Assembly (NCBI GenBank): GCA_033032175.1
Contig: CM065334.1
Coordinates: 6,755,705 to 6,819,704, forward strand
DNA from: Saturnia japonica
Taxonomy: Eukaryota; Arthropoda; Insecta; Lepidoptera; Saturniidae
Direction: 5' to 3'
Length of the DNA: 64,000 nucleotides
Below are positions 33,101-41,873 of this stretch, piece by piece. The stretch's first letter is position 1. Every line of letters starts with the position of its first letter. The translations under genes and the position numbers were made by a program. Under the pieces are notes generated by a model. The model searched no databases. It was given only the letters and a program-made list of their open reading frames with translations, and was not told the origin of the DNA.

Positions 33101-35702
33101 GTTTCTGGCTATATAAATGAGTACATTTTGATTTGACGCAACACGCGTCACGTCGCGTCAGTAACCGTTTCTGTCTTTATGTGACAGACTAAACAATCAC
33201 AGTCTCGATATCAAGTGATTTGTGTGGTTATAGGTGACACTTTGTAATGATTCACTGTAAAGTGTCATGTTTTGAGATCAGTCACTCCATAAGTCTTGTA
33301 ACAGCCATTTAGTTACCCACATACTTGTACAACAATAACGACTTTGATCATTTTTTTAAGAAATAAAGAAGCAAACATGCACATTCTACCTAATGTTACA
33401 TGATCTTTGCAGCTTATAACTATATATCTACCTGTGTACTAAGTGTGCCTGCGTCTCCACACATGTTTATTTCTGATAAAAGTAGCCTAAGTTACTTCTT
33501 ATAACATCAGCTATCTGCCAATGAAAGTCCTATCAAAATCAGTCCATTCCTTTCAAATATTAGCCAGAACAAACAGACAGACCAAAAAAATTTAAAAGTT
33601 GGTTTTTTGTTATAAGTGTTACATTACTTTCGTGAGAATTTAATAAAAAGCTGTTATTAGTAATTATTAGTATTAGTATTAATGTTATTAGTAAAGATAT
33701 TACAAACAGACACATCAAATTTATTATTTGTCTAGATAACCAACCTAAATTTAATGCATTACTTAGGCGGTGATAATAAATTGTTACTCTGAAGGAGTGA
33801 GTTGGAACACCTTTTGTACCAGTATTTGTTGCCCTCCCAATACATCTTGATAATTTAACATAATATATCCATAAAAACTTTAACAAGCTAGATTTTGTCA
33901 AAAACCAGAACAGATTGAATACTATAAATTGACACAAATTAGTCTTAATGTGTTTTAGAATAAGACTAATAGAAGTTTTATAAGTGATAGTTAAGTTCTA
34001 CAATAAGAAGCTGAAGTACATTACTGATTTACCAGACAATAAGTTCAAGGACCATGTGAAGCCGGGTTTACTGTCAAAAGGTTATTCTAGGACGGATTGT
34101 GTGAATGATAGTGATGATGTCTGGAAGTGACTCCCTTTCTGCGCATCCATTAAATCATTATTGTGATTATTAAATGTAAATATTATTGGAACTCTTGGGA
34201 AAAATAAATAAGCCCAATTGAGTTTCTTGCTGGTTGGTTCTTCTTGATGACTATGACGTTTTCCAAGCCTGTAGTAGTTTTTTGACATACATAAGTGCCT
34301 TCTTAAGGCCTAAATTAAATGGTTTTTATTTATTTATTTTGAACATTGCAAATACCAATGTTTTACGGCAGAAATATTTGTTGATGTGGTGCTTCCTCAG
34401 TCAAATTTTCCACAAATTCTACCAATCTTAGGTCAACTTTCTTTGATCAGATTATAAGCTTTTTAGTATGTAAGCAAACAGCTGATTACAATATACATAA
34501 TAACAATGAAAAAGATATAAATCAGTTGTAACGTTTTGCAAAGAAAGGAATTATGTTTTTTTTTTTCAAAATAAACCTTTTTATGTATATGAATTATGGA
34601 ATTGGAAGTAAAATAACTCCAAAAGTAACAACTATAAACCAAGTCAAACAATGTTAAACTTTTAAATACTGATTATACTACTATCTATCAATCTATGTAT
34701 TAATATGTGAAGCAAAAGCTTTCTACCCCTTTTTAAGAGTATTGCGTGCACAGAAGACTGAGATTTGGCATGGTTAAAGTTTATATGGAGAAGGAGTGCA
34801 GAAACCTAAAATGTATTTATAATATCTGTTACTAATATATTAGATTAAATAAATTAATACTGCAAATCCTAACCCGACCAGTGCTATTGAATGAATATTG
34901 CAAATTTCAAATAGAAAATAGTCTATGATCAAAAAGTCACTGGTCGAATTTAAGAAAGTAAAACTACTGGATTAATTTTGATCAATTTTTTTTGTTTTAC
35001 TCCTTGGATACTTGGCTTTTCTCTTTAAAATTAATCGTGATACCTTCATTAAATAAAAAGTTATTAGAGTTTCAAGAAACTACGATTTTATTAGCACTAC
35101 CTGTTCAGAGATGGCTTCTCTTGCTGTGGGGAAGTGGAATTACAATTTTAGTATAGATTAACACACACATTGTCACCGGCAGTACCTAGTCATAAATAAA
35201 TAAGAAACATATCAAAAACTATTTTTTAATATCACTATATATTATCTAATATATTTGAAAGATTTTAAATGCTTTTTTTTAATTTATATTTCAAACTATA
35301 CTGTTAGCCATAAGGGCCCTGAAGCCTCAGACGGCTTTTACAGCATCATCAAACTTGCATATATATTTCACTGTTACCTACCTACTCTTATAAACAACAA
35401 AAAAGTAAATACCACTTTGCTATATCTACACTTCATGATGTGAAAATTTACGGTGGATTAATGGAAATTATTACGTCGTATATAAGAAAATACACGCAGT
35501 ACAAACAACATACAACAATTTCAATCACTAACGATCAATTAATATACAAAAGGCACTATCCTGCGTCATATAAGATTTGTACTTGTTGATTTCTGTTTGG
35601 TACTCGAATTTCAAGGAATTTAATTATGATTATAAGAGCCTTACCATCAAGTATCTCTTGGTCTAATTGGTAAGAGGCCGTATTCCTCGCATTATCGTCC
35701 AT
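23687..35702 (-). CDS. CNC-type bZIP transcription factor, four coding exons
   Basis: The exons are 35645-35702, 32426-32562, 25861-26034 and 23687-24139, joined by GT-AG introns in matching phases, giving 273 residues. Residues 21-65 are a CNC-like domain: GLPTCKYADRVHS, then LNEEDLAFLKGL. The basic region RRRIKNR / LASQNSRRR crosses the exon 2-3 border and fits the CNC pattern RRRxKNxxAxQNxRxR. A leucine zipper follows (about 75-123) with Leu, Ala or Ile every seven residues. The last exon (150 residues) is charged and unrecognised. The family binds antioxidant-response-like DNA sites as a dimer with small Maf. No BTB domain is seen, unlike BACH. The Cys normal in the basic region is Ser. 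Confidence 0.8.
24178..24376 (-). mobile_element. Family S retroposon, longest copy
   Basis: A T-run at 24178 is followed by GATCTGAACTTACTGTTAGC, GGGGCCCT, then CCGGACTTGGGGGCGAGCGC and GTGCCAAAGTGGCCGGACCT. It shares this second half with 47239-47379 and the first half with the short copies. GC-rich sequence continues to about 24530 and may be more of its 5' region. It lies in intron 3 of the bZIP gene. Confidence 0.65.
24377..24756. other. GC-rich then plain intron sequence
   Basis: A GC-rich part (24400-24530) contains CGGGCGACGCGTGCGGACGT and may belong to the family S element. The rest is unremarkable intron 3 sequence. Confidence 0.35.
24757..25108 (+). repeat. LINE-like repeat, family D copy 1
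   Basis: It shares GGCTTATGTATAAAAGAT, AATATTTTTGTAG, GCGGATAAAGCAG, CTAATGTTAGATAG, AATCCGACTC and GTTTAAACAAACAAA with 31758-32120 and 50353-50709. It ends ATGTTAGTATAAATAG, the usual tail of such elements. Confidence 0.8.
25174..25612 (+). repeat. LINE-like repeat, family A copy 2
   Basis: This is an almost full copy, from CTAGCTTTGCCCGCGAATC through ATGGTTTACTCAGTGTAAAC, CAGTGAAAGTCCCGTC and AATCGGTCCAACCGAG to CATTACAAACAGAC. Confidence 0.8.
25861..26034 (-). CDS. bZIP gene, exon 3 (zipper)
   Basis: It has 58 codons in phase 0 between the acceptor GAATTACAG and the donor GTGAGA. It encodes LASQNSRRR, the second half of the basic region, and the zipper (VEHLRRLTRELRAL, LLERRTLEKQRD, ALRRYLVQ). 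It is GC-richer than its flanks, as expected of a conserved exon. Confidence 0.85.
26104..26400. repeat. Families J and G repeat copies
   Basis: 26104-26195 is a reversed copy of a repeat with GTGGTCCCATTTTAATTTCA, seen also at 31010 and 49135. A 19-T run follows. 26245-26400 is family G (CCGCCTGGTGGTAAGCGGTT, CCGTAGCCTATGGATG, AACACCAGAGGTGTCACTAG). Confidence 0.65.
26442..26466 (-). other. C-rich run, G-quadruplex motif on minus strand
   Basis: Runs of C of ten or more, six, six and so on are separated by single A. On the minus strand, the bZIP gene's transcribed sense, this reads as consecutive G6 tracts with one-base loops. It lies in intron 2. Confidence 0.6.
26467..27051. other. Intron 2 sequence without features
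   Basis: An ACACAC-rich start is followed by AT-rich sequence. I see no repeat or coding feature. Confidence 0.4.
27052..27690 (-). pseudogene. Tc1/mariner-type transposase relic
   Basis: Minus-strand reading gives KMLFTDEIFFTIEQ, RVYARSSAEAS, FCEKGIKTSAQ, IQQDSAPGHKAQST, SSSPVLNPLDLWSVLE and a C-terminal SIDNWPQR block, ending at TGA 27052-27054. It has three in-frame stops (after VMF, before EWTIQQD, and in the RAED block). The first two catalytic acids are present. The third, usually the Asp of SPDLNP, is Val. The N-terminal DNA-binding half is missing; sequence right of 27690 belongs to a different repeat. Confidence 0.8.
27691..27975 (+). repeat. Dispersed repeat, family H copy 1
   Basis: It carries GTCAACTGGAAGTACCC, TATTAATTTCAACTTGATAC, AGACAGACGGACAACAAAGC and GAGGTACGGAACCCTAAAAA. 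It matches 44318-44640 in reverse. The mariner relic abuts it directly. Confidence 0.75.
28195..28560 (-). mobile_element. RTE-type LINE 3' end
   Basis: On the minus strand a decayed frame shows the VGHVVRGTD-like, RVLE and GKAYF blocks, running into an ATG-repeat tail (CATCATCATAATCAT at 28200 on plus). The same protein end is better preserved at 38985-39479. Several stops are present. Confidence 0.65.
28619..28975 (+). repeat. LINE-like repeat, family C copy 2
   Basis: It matches 23307-23675 from CTAGCGGTCGCCC to the AAGCTTTTGCTTCACG end. It holds a 12-G run at 28766-28777 where copy 1 has none. Confidence 0.8.
28976..29599. other. Intron 2 sequence without features
   Basis: AT-rich; no coding or repeat feature is recognised. 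Confidence 0.4.
29600..30275 (+). mobile_element. I-like or R1-like LINE fragment with RNase H
   Basis: RLILRWVPGHAGVPGNESAD is the RNase H signature of I/R1-group non-LTR elements, followed by ADELARAGAAE and IGPEPFCG (29638-29919). The remaining C-terminus, with CRFCKSADETS-like words near 30020, is frameshifted. The element ends in GAATAATAATAATAAC at 30257-30273, the TAA-type tail known for I elements. Confidence 0.75.
30276..31757. other. Intron 2 stretch with repeat fragments
   Basis: 30626-30775 is a family G copy (CAAGCATACGACCCGCCTGA). 31010-31160 is a family J copy (AAATGGGAGCACCCTTGAGG). A GC-richer part at 30410-30610 is unrecognised. No exon is seen. Confidence 0.45.
31758..32120 (+). 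repeat. LINE-like repeat, family D copy 2
   Basis: It follows 24757-25108 throughout, including GGCTTATGTATAAGAGATAG, GGATAAAGCATTTCGGGAG and GTGTGTTTAAACAAACAAAC. Confidence 0.8.
32426..32562 (-). CDS. bZIP gene, exon 2 (CNC region)
   Basis: It is 137 bp, with acceptor TTTTACAG and donor GTGAGT. It begins with two bases that complete the Ala codon opened by exon 1, then encodes RGINMTVEEVAGLPTCKYAD, RVHSLKLNEEDLAFLKGLRR and RIKNR. It ends in phase 0, in the middle of the basic region. Confidence 0.85.
32869..33090. mobile_element. hAT-like MITE
   Basis: Terminal inverted repeats AGGGATGTTACGAATG and CATTCGTAACATCCCT are perfect over 16 bases. The left end begins CAGGG as in hAT elements. 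The interior is rich in CGCGAATGCG and ATTCGC words. Flanks TTTAATTA and TTAATAAT could be a worn 8-bp duplication. There is no coding capacity. Confidence 0.72.
33091..33477. other. Intron 1 sequence without features
   Basis: No coding or repeat feature is recognised. Confidence 0.4.
33478..33660 (+). repeat. LINE-like tail, family A copy 3
   Basis: GCCTAAGTTACTTCTTATAA, ATCTGCCAATGAAAGTCC and the ACAGACAGACC tail are present. Confidence 0.7.
33835..34345 (+). repeat. LINE 3' end, family E copy 2
   Basis: It is colinear with 13893-14362: GCTAGATTTTGTCAAAAACC, GATTTACCAGACAATAAGTT, GAATGATAGTGATG and GTGCCTTCTTAAGGCC. It ends in a T/A-rich tail. Confidence 0.7.
34346..35644. other. Intron 1 with family C and S copies
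   Basis: 34708-34955 is a reversed family C copy (GAAGGAGTGCAGAAACCTAA, AATAGTCTATGATCAAAAAG). 35273-35357 is a family S copy in the usual minus orientation, T-run first, with AAGGGCCCTGAAGCCTCAGA. The rest is plain AT-rich sequence. Confidence 0.6.
35645..35702 (-). CDS. bZIP gene, exon 1 (start)
   Basis: The ATG at 35700-35702 opens MDDNARNTASYQLDQEILD. One base of the next codon then precedes the donor GTAAGG, matching the two-base start of exon 2. An in-frame TGA two codons upstream and the lack of a good acceptor support this ATG as the true start, so an upstream BTB exon is unlikely for this isoform. Confidence 0.75.
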
Positions 35703-35709
35703 TCTTCAT
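35692..35709 (-). promoter_or_regulatory. Upstream ORF overlapping the bZIP start
   Basis: An ATG seven bases upstream of the bZIP start opens a five-codon frame (ATG AAG AAT GGA CGA TAA) that contains the main start codon in another frame. It could lower translation of the main frame. Confidence 0.45.
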
Positions 35710-36929
35710 ATTTAGAATGTTGTTTTAACACCAATTTATTTCTCAACAATTCTTACGTATCTTTTATTAGCCAAATGCTAGGTTAGATGCACCTAGGTAC
35801 GGATCCGCAAAAAGTATCGATACCTGAGTAGAGTCGATACTTTCAAATCGATACCTAGTATTTTTTGTACTAAATATGTATAGTTATTTATCTCTACTCA
35901 ATTATTTTATAATAGTATTTTACTAGAGATCGATCCTTTCGCAATTACTTGATACTTTTGTCTCTTTTTTATTGAGTACAAAACACGATGAAATTGTTTT
36001 TATTGAGAAATGTAATCATTATTTTATAATTTCAATGGCAATACGAGCTATTGTATGGCTAGCTTTAAGTGCATACTTACGTAGTAAATTCTCATAGACA
36101 AAGTAAGCTCTGTTCGTCGAAGTGCACATAAACAGTATATATATACATACGTTTATATAAATAGCCAGCGAATGTTAAATATAAAACAATAAACAGTAAA
36201 CAGATGCAGTGAAAATATAGTAGATGTACCGCATTTTCGTTCCATCCCCAGTACACAGTTTTTTTCTCTGCCTTAATAAATATGAATAATTACAATACAC
36301 CTAACTTTGAACAACGTAGAGTATTCCACGTCAATATCGATGATATTTTTTAAGTAGATACGACATTGACACACTATATGCACCATTGTGTACGGAGGGT
36401 AATTGCCATCAGTTCACTTAGTCCGTTACGGTCTGACAACAAAGTCTAACATGGTAGTTAGACATGCTTTATTTTATCAAAACACTAAAAATGTCACCTA
36501 CTGTTTCAAAAATGTAACAATTACACTGAAACTTTGAGAAATAGAACTAAAATTGCATTTTACTTGTATGTACACTTAATACTAACAAAAACATTTATAC
36601 AAATTTTCTAGAAGTTAAAATCCGATTGTTCAATTATATTCACCTCGATTGTTCTTAATACCGGCATGAGTGAAAAGAAACTTGTTCTTTGTGTAATATG
36701 GAAATGATAAGACAGTAGCGACCTGCGCGACATTCGGCAGAATGACACAGTGCAAATTTAAACAATAGGTTAGTATTACTCTTTTATCCCGTGGGATCAT
36801 AGGTCATTTAAAATAAAAATTACAAAATACAGTAATGTGACAGGTCATGTAAATAATAGGTCATTACTTATGAAATTAGCGTTAAAATAAAATAAAGAAA
36901 AATTAAATTATACATTTAATCAATCGAAG
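35710..36929. other. Upstream region of the bZIP gene
   Basis: No gene is seen. A block at 35800-35960 is rich in ATCGATAC and TATCGATAC words in both orientations, like hAT MITE ends. The bZIP promoter should lie here but no box can be assigned. Confidence 0.35.
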
Positions 36930-37745
36930 TATCCTATTATTATTTAAGCACATTTGACCTTTTATAATTCATTGATTCCATTGCTAAAAAATTGTGGGAG
37001 CGAGAATCAGCAAAATCTTTGAAAGCAGTTTGGCCGCCCGCCTCATAGGAATTGAAATTTTTCCTGGCAAGAAATTGTTCAAATTCCGAAAAAAGTAGTA
37101 ATCTATTGAAGCAAGGTTCGGAGAGTATGGTGGGTGTCGGAGACATTCCAACCGCAATTCCTACAATTTAACGACCGTCTGTCGTGAAGTATAGGGTCTA
37201 GTGTTGTCCTGAAGCAGCAGTGGGCTAGAGAGATTCACCAGTCTCGGTTGTTTAACGGCTACCTTTCATCATGGTTTGCATTTGTTGACAATAAATATCA
37301 TCTGGCCAGATCTTAGGAAGCTGTAGTATATGACACCAGCACTGACCCACTAAACACTCACCAGTACCTTTTTCTGAGTCATGTAACGCAGCAGTCAATT
37401 CATGCGGTACCCATTTCTTGAGCTTTTTCACTTTTATAATTTGTTTTAAGTGAATAAAATTGTTTTATCACTCACCCGAAGTCTGCCGCTAACTGTAACG
37501 TAATTTGTGATGGATCCGCTTACACGAATACCTTTAATTCTTCATTATCAATTAGAGTCTTCTGCCGTCCACAGGGCTTGTTTTGTAGACAAAAATTTCC
37601 CGAACGAAAACATTGGTACCAAAAACGTATAGGGTTTGCTTTACGGTAGTTTCCACAATACACATAATTAATCCTTCGAGCTGTTTCTGCAGCGCTGGTA
37701 CCACGGTAGAACTCATATTCGTAAATAACGCGATACTTTAAGTTT
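36930..37745 (-). pseudogene. mariner transposase relic
   Basis: The minus strand reads from an N-terminal FYRGTSAAETARRIN and FRSGNFCLQNKPCGRQK near 37690-37560, through DPSQITLQLAADFG near 37480. It continues with LLQDNTRPYTSRQT and PPYSPNLASIDYYFFRN to the C-terminus near 36940. The order is that of a mariner transposase, with stops, frame changes and a missing middle. The third catalytic Asp (SPDLAP in active relatives) is Asn. Confidence 0.8.
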
Positions 37746-38300
37746 TCCCTTTTGTGAAAAGAACAAAATTAATGAAAAAGCCAAGCCTAAATTTGAAATA
37801 AATTTGAATTTGGAATTCCTAACCAGACGCTAATATTTAGATATTTGTAGATCAAAATGGCCAGTTCGACAAAATGCCAATTTCATATGTAAGGACATAA
37901 TAGAATAGAACGAATCGAACCCAGCCTATTAATCAGTAAAAGAAGAATTTCGTTTCATGAACACTAGGTTTTTAATGTACTATTAGACAAACAGCCTCTT
38001 GTTGAGCAATGAATAAAACCTGCTAAGTAAAACAATCTTTCTTATCTATTTTGTGCTATTTTCTACAGAACGCTCCCATTAATAAGATCGCTAAAATAAT
38101 ATATTTATGTAGAAATGTATTATGAAGCCATAAGTGTTTGAAATACTAACTATAAAATACATCAGAGTCAGGTATTTGAAATACCAATTACAAATTACAT
38201 TTATATGAAGTGGTTGAAATACAAATACAAAATATGTATTTTGCAGCGTATAAGAAAACCACGTAATGTTTTCCTGGCTCTCTAGTTGTGTAAGGTAGGT
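37746..38300. other. Spacer without features
   Basis: AT-rich; nothing recognised. Confidence 0.4.
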
Positions 38301-38615
38301 CTATATTTGCCCATACTCATCGCCGTCTCGTGGTTGAAAGTGCACCCCGGACAAAATGGGGCGTACGTTCGGTGGTTTCTTTAGACTTTGATTAAGGTTC
38401 TCTAGATGTGTAGGCCATCGCGGTAGTTTTTCCGGTATTAACGGAGGATATCTGGCTTTCTTCGTAGCATTGATTACTGGCTGTGGCACGTTAGTGGCGC
38501 TAGCACTCGCCGGAGTAGGTGGCTTCTGCGGCGGGTTGTTTTTACAACTCGCAATGGCTGCATAGGTGGTGGAGGTTTGTGCCATTTCATGCGCTTCAAA
38601 TGCCGCAAACTCCAA
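38301..38615 (-). pseudogene. LINE ORF1 (gag-like) fragment
   Basis: The 104-residue frame has a Thr/Pro-rich start and a KKARYPPLIPEKLPRWPTHL block, then PNVRPILSGVHFQPRDGDEY. This resembles the end of ORF1 in jockey-group non-LTR elements (YPPL...E, then NARP...GVRF). The zinc knuckles are missing, so this is a fragment. Confidence 0.5.
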
Positions 38616-38619
38616 AGAA

Positions 38620-41219
38620 TGAAAAGATTATTTATTCACTACACAACACATGAAAAACCAATATTATAAAAACATAAAATCAAAACAACTAAAAAATTAA
38701 TAAAAATAATTCCAATAATAATAAGTAACGTGCTGTGCGGGAATAAACAGGTACCAGTCTCAGCATAATTACTACACTAAAGAAGTGCAGCGCTGGTATT
38801 CTGACTAGGCCATGTAAACAAACATCACGGACATCAATAAAATAAAAATATAAATAGAAAATTAATAAAAATAATACATACTAACAATGTACAAAATATT
38901 AATAAGATAAAGATCAATTAAAACTGTGTAAGAGGGAGAGTGAGGAGAGTTCACACCTTTATTAAGATCGCGGTAGGCTACCATTATACCATATACAAAA
39001 TACCTCAGTGCCTCAAGACGAAAGTCTATGACCAGTGTGTGTTGCCAGTGATGACATACGGCACAGAGACGTGGTCGCTTACTGTGGGCCTCATAAGAAA
39101 GCTCAAGGTCGCTCAGCGAGCTATGGAGAGGGCTATGCTTGGTGTTTCTCTACGAGATCGAATCAGAAATGAGGAGATCCGTAGACAAACTAAGGTAACC
39201 GACATAGCCAAAAAGATTAGCAAGTTGAAGTGGTAGTGGGCGAGGCACATAGTTCGGAGAACTGATGGCCGTTGGGGCAGAATAGTTCTCGAGTGGAGAC
39301 CACGCACCGGAAAGCGCAGCGTAGGACGGCCCCCCACTAGATGGAAAGACGACATAATAAAGGTCGCTGGGAGCCGTTGGGTGCAGGCCGCACAAGATCG
39401 GTCGCTCTGGAGATCTATGGGGGAGGCCTATATTCAGCAGTGGACGTCCTGCAGCTGAAATGATGATGATGATGATGAAGCTTACCATTCTGGTCCTGCA
39501 ACAAATGATTTTTCAACGTTGCTTTAAAAGTTTGGACTGTTTTTAAAGCCCGAAGTGGCGGCGGTAAATCATTCCAGCATCGCGAAGCCGCAAACTTAAA
39601 GGAACCTCGGAAAGCCATAGATCGGTGCTTCGGAGTAATAAGCACAAAGCTACTGGTTCTTCTTGAGAATCTATGTTGAGACTCTGCCCAAACTAACTTC
39701 AAGTATAAATATTTCGGTTTTTGCTTGTTAATTACTCCGAACAAAAGAACTCCAAGATGCAGCCTCCTACGCGCCTTCATTTTTAACAAATTAGAAGAAT
39801 TTAAATTAGGAGTAATATGAGAACGTGATGGAACATCGAAACAGAAACGTGCACAAGCATTTTGAATGCGTTGGATTAGTTTCTCCATTCTTTTAAGCAA
39901 GCAAGGTCCATATACAACATCACAATAATTAAGCCTGGAGAGAATCAAAGATTCACAGAGAGTTATCCTGATTTCTTTGCTCAAGAAAGGGCGTATTTTA
40001 TACAGTAATTTCAGACGATAAAAGCAATTTCTTATGCTTTCTGCTACATGCTTCTCAAAACGTAAGTTGCTATCAACAATTAATCCCAGACTTTTAGCTT
40101 CCGTAACACGCTCAATAGGCTCGCCATCCACTAGTATGTCAAATGCCACACAACTAAGCTTGACAATATTTCGTTTACTACCAATTACCATATATTTCGA
40201 TATTTGAGGGTTGATAACTAATGAATTAGATGTAGACCAGTGAAATATGTTTGTCAAATCGTAGTTTATTTTTTTTACAACATCAGTTAGATTAGATGGA
40301 AGAAATGACTGGTACAACTGCAGATCATCCGCATAGAGGTGATACTTGCAATATTTAATGGATTTGGTGTTGTCTGTACCATACAATATAAATAAAATAG
40401 GACTTAAAACGGATCCTTGAGGTACCCCTCGAGTAACGGGCTCAGAAGAGGACTGAACCGTAGACCCACTAAGTAAACTCAATTTAACAAACTGACATCT
40501 ATTAGATAGATAACTTCGAAACCAACTCACAGAAGAAGCATCGAATCCATAGAATACAAGCTTTGATAAAAGTAGGGGTTTATTTATGTATTCGAATTCG
40601 CTTAAGAAATCCAAGAGTATAAGTATACTGCACATCCCTTTGTCTTGAGCATCCAATAAGTTATCTACAACATCAAGGAGAGCAGTAGAGGTACTATGTC
40701 CCTTGCGGAAGCCAGACTGGTCCTCAGAAAGAATATCATTCCTTTCTAAATACTCCATGAGTTGCATGTTCACAGCCTTACCAAGACTTTGGATAAACAA
40801 GGTAGAAGACTGATTGGCCGTAAGTCTTGCAAAGTAAAGAGATTGTTGCTCTTAAGTATTAGCTTTACAACAGCTACTTTACAAGTATCGGGAAAAATAC
40901 CACTTGTAATTGAATGATTAACTATTGCAGTAATTGCATTTAGAGATTGAGGCAATGTCATTAACAACATATCCAAGGAGACACCGTCAATATTGAAAGT
41001 TTGATTTTAAACTATTAATGATGGACAGTACTGTGTTCTCACTTACGGGATGCAACGAAAAGGTGGCGGAACTAAACCTTAGATGCTCATAGTGCGTTAA
41101 CTGCGAGATAGGAACACTATCTTAAAAAAAAGCTGTCTTATCTTCTGAATTCAGTTTATTTTTGTTCACCTCCAGCACACGCAAATACAGGGCCATCCAG
41201 CGCTGAATGTCTTTAATCG
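38620..41219 (-). mobile_element. CR1-like non-LTR LINE, 5'-truncated
   Basis: The minus-strand RT frame (39488-41219, with frame changes near 40800 and 40980) contains LRPISLLPCLSKVL, DQSGFRKGHSTSTALLD, GVPQGSVLSPILFILY and YHLYADDLQLY. It ends in a SFKFAASRCWNDLPPPLR block. The first catalytic region reads FEYI where Phe-Asp is expected, so it is probably dead. The 3' UTR (38620-38984) is separated from the frame by a nested RTE insertion, and its sequence recurs at 57770-58130. The CR1 group is inferred from motif style. Confidence 0.75.
38985..39479 (+). mobile_element. RTE-type LINE 3' end nested in the CR1-like LINE
   Basis: The coding end reads CVLPVMTYGTETWSLT, AQRAMERAMLGVSLRDRIRN, EEIRRQTKV and GHIVRRTDGRWGR, with one stop at 39234. 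It finishes in an ATGATG tail at 39456-39479. The flanks GGCTACCATT (38975-38984) and GCTTACCATT (39480-39489) look like a worn target duplication, which fits the CR1 sequence being interrupted exactly here. Confidence 0.8.
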
Positions 41220-41770
41220 GAGCCTGGGTTCCATAGAACCGAACGAACGAGAGTATATCTCGCTCGTAAGTCGAAAAGACAAAACATCATTAGGCTACCG
41301 TTCAATCGTGGCAAAAGGTGGCCGAGGTGCCTGCGCCGAGGTAGGAGGGGGACAGTTCCCTTCGTACCTAACCGCGGGTGACGAGCACGCGGGTTGCGGG
41401 GCGGGGGGATGCAACGTTCGGCCAATGGCTGTGATCGTCATTTCTTGGGCTGTCTTCTTGTTTCCTAATGAGAGTTTCGGTTGTACGGTCGAAGATATTT
41501 CTTCGGTGTCCGTGAGAATGCTTGTAGTCATTGGTTTTCTTGTGGTTTGGCCCTGAAGAGGGCCGTTGGCTACTTTTTGGCAATTAAAAGGGCCTTTTGC
41601 GGATTTACTGCATGGTTAGACGCCATGCAGCAAGTAGCAATCGTGTAGGCCTAACGCGGTGTGAGCTAACCGATGGTTATTTTGTGTGATACATCGTGGC
41701 GAAAAATTATTTTTCTTGGTCCGTACTCGCGTCAGGAGCTCCGTGCACGGCGTCGGTCGGGTGCTCCTAT
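41220..41770. other. GC-rich block of unknown nature
   Basis: This is a GC-rich island in AT-rich surroundings, with overlapping open frames on both strands, a GGGTTGCGGGGCGGGGGG run near 41390 and GAAGAGGGCCGTTGGC near 41556. None of the frames has a recognisable domain. It could be the 5' region of the adjacent LINE or a CpG-rich promoter. Confidence 0.4.
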
Positions 41771-41782
41771 AGCATAAAATAG

Positions 41783-41863
41783 TTTTCTTTTAGATCTGAC
41801 TACACTGTTAGCCTTAAGGGCCCTAAAGCCGCTGCGGCTTTTACAGCTTCACCGAACTTGGGC
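41783..41863 (-). mobile_element. Family S retroposon, short copy
   Basis: This 81-bp insert has AGCATAAAATAG (41771-41782) on the left and AGCATAATAG (41864-41873) on the right. A T-rich left edge and the AAGGGCCCTAAAGCCGCTGC core match the copy in the gypsy integrase. It is again poly(A)-tailed on the minus strand. Confidence 0.75.
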
Positions 41864-41873
41864 AGCATAATAG

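Noticed and set aside
35096..35118. 23-bp microexon of the bZIP gene (minus strand, acceptor CTTCCCCACAG)
   Set aside because: In the frame needed to join exon 2 it contains a stop, and exon 1 at 35645-35702 already matches exon 2 in phase. It could still be untranslated or chance.
39150..39488. Minus-strand frame opposite the RTE LINE
   Set aside because: A shadow of the RTE coding end; its His run is only the ATG-repeat tail read backwards.
41308..41556. Proteins in the GC-rich block
   Set aside because: Open frames exist on both strands, as expected from GC richness alone, and none has a recognisable motif.
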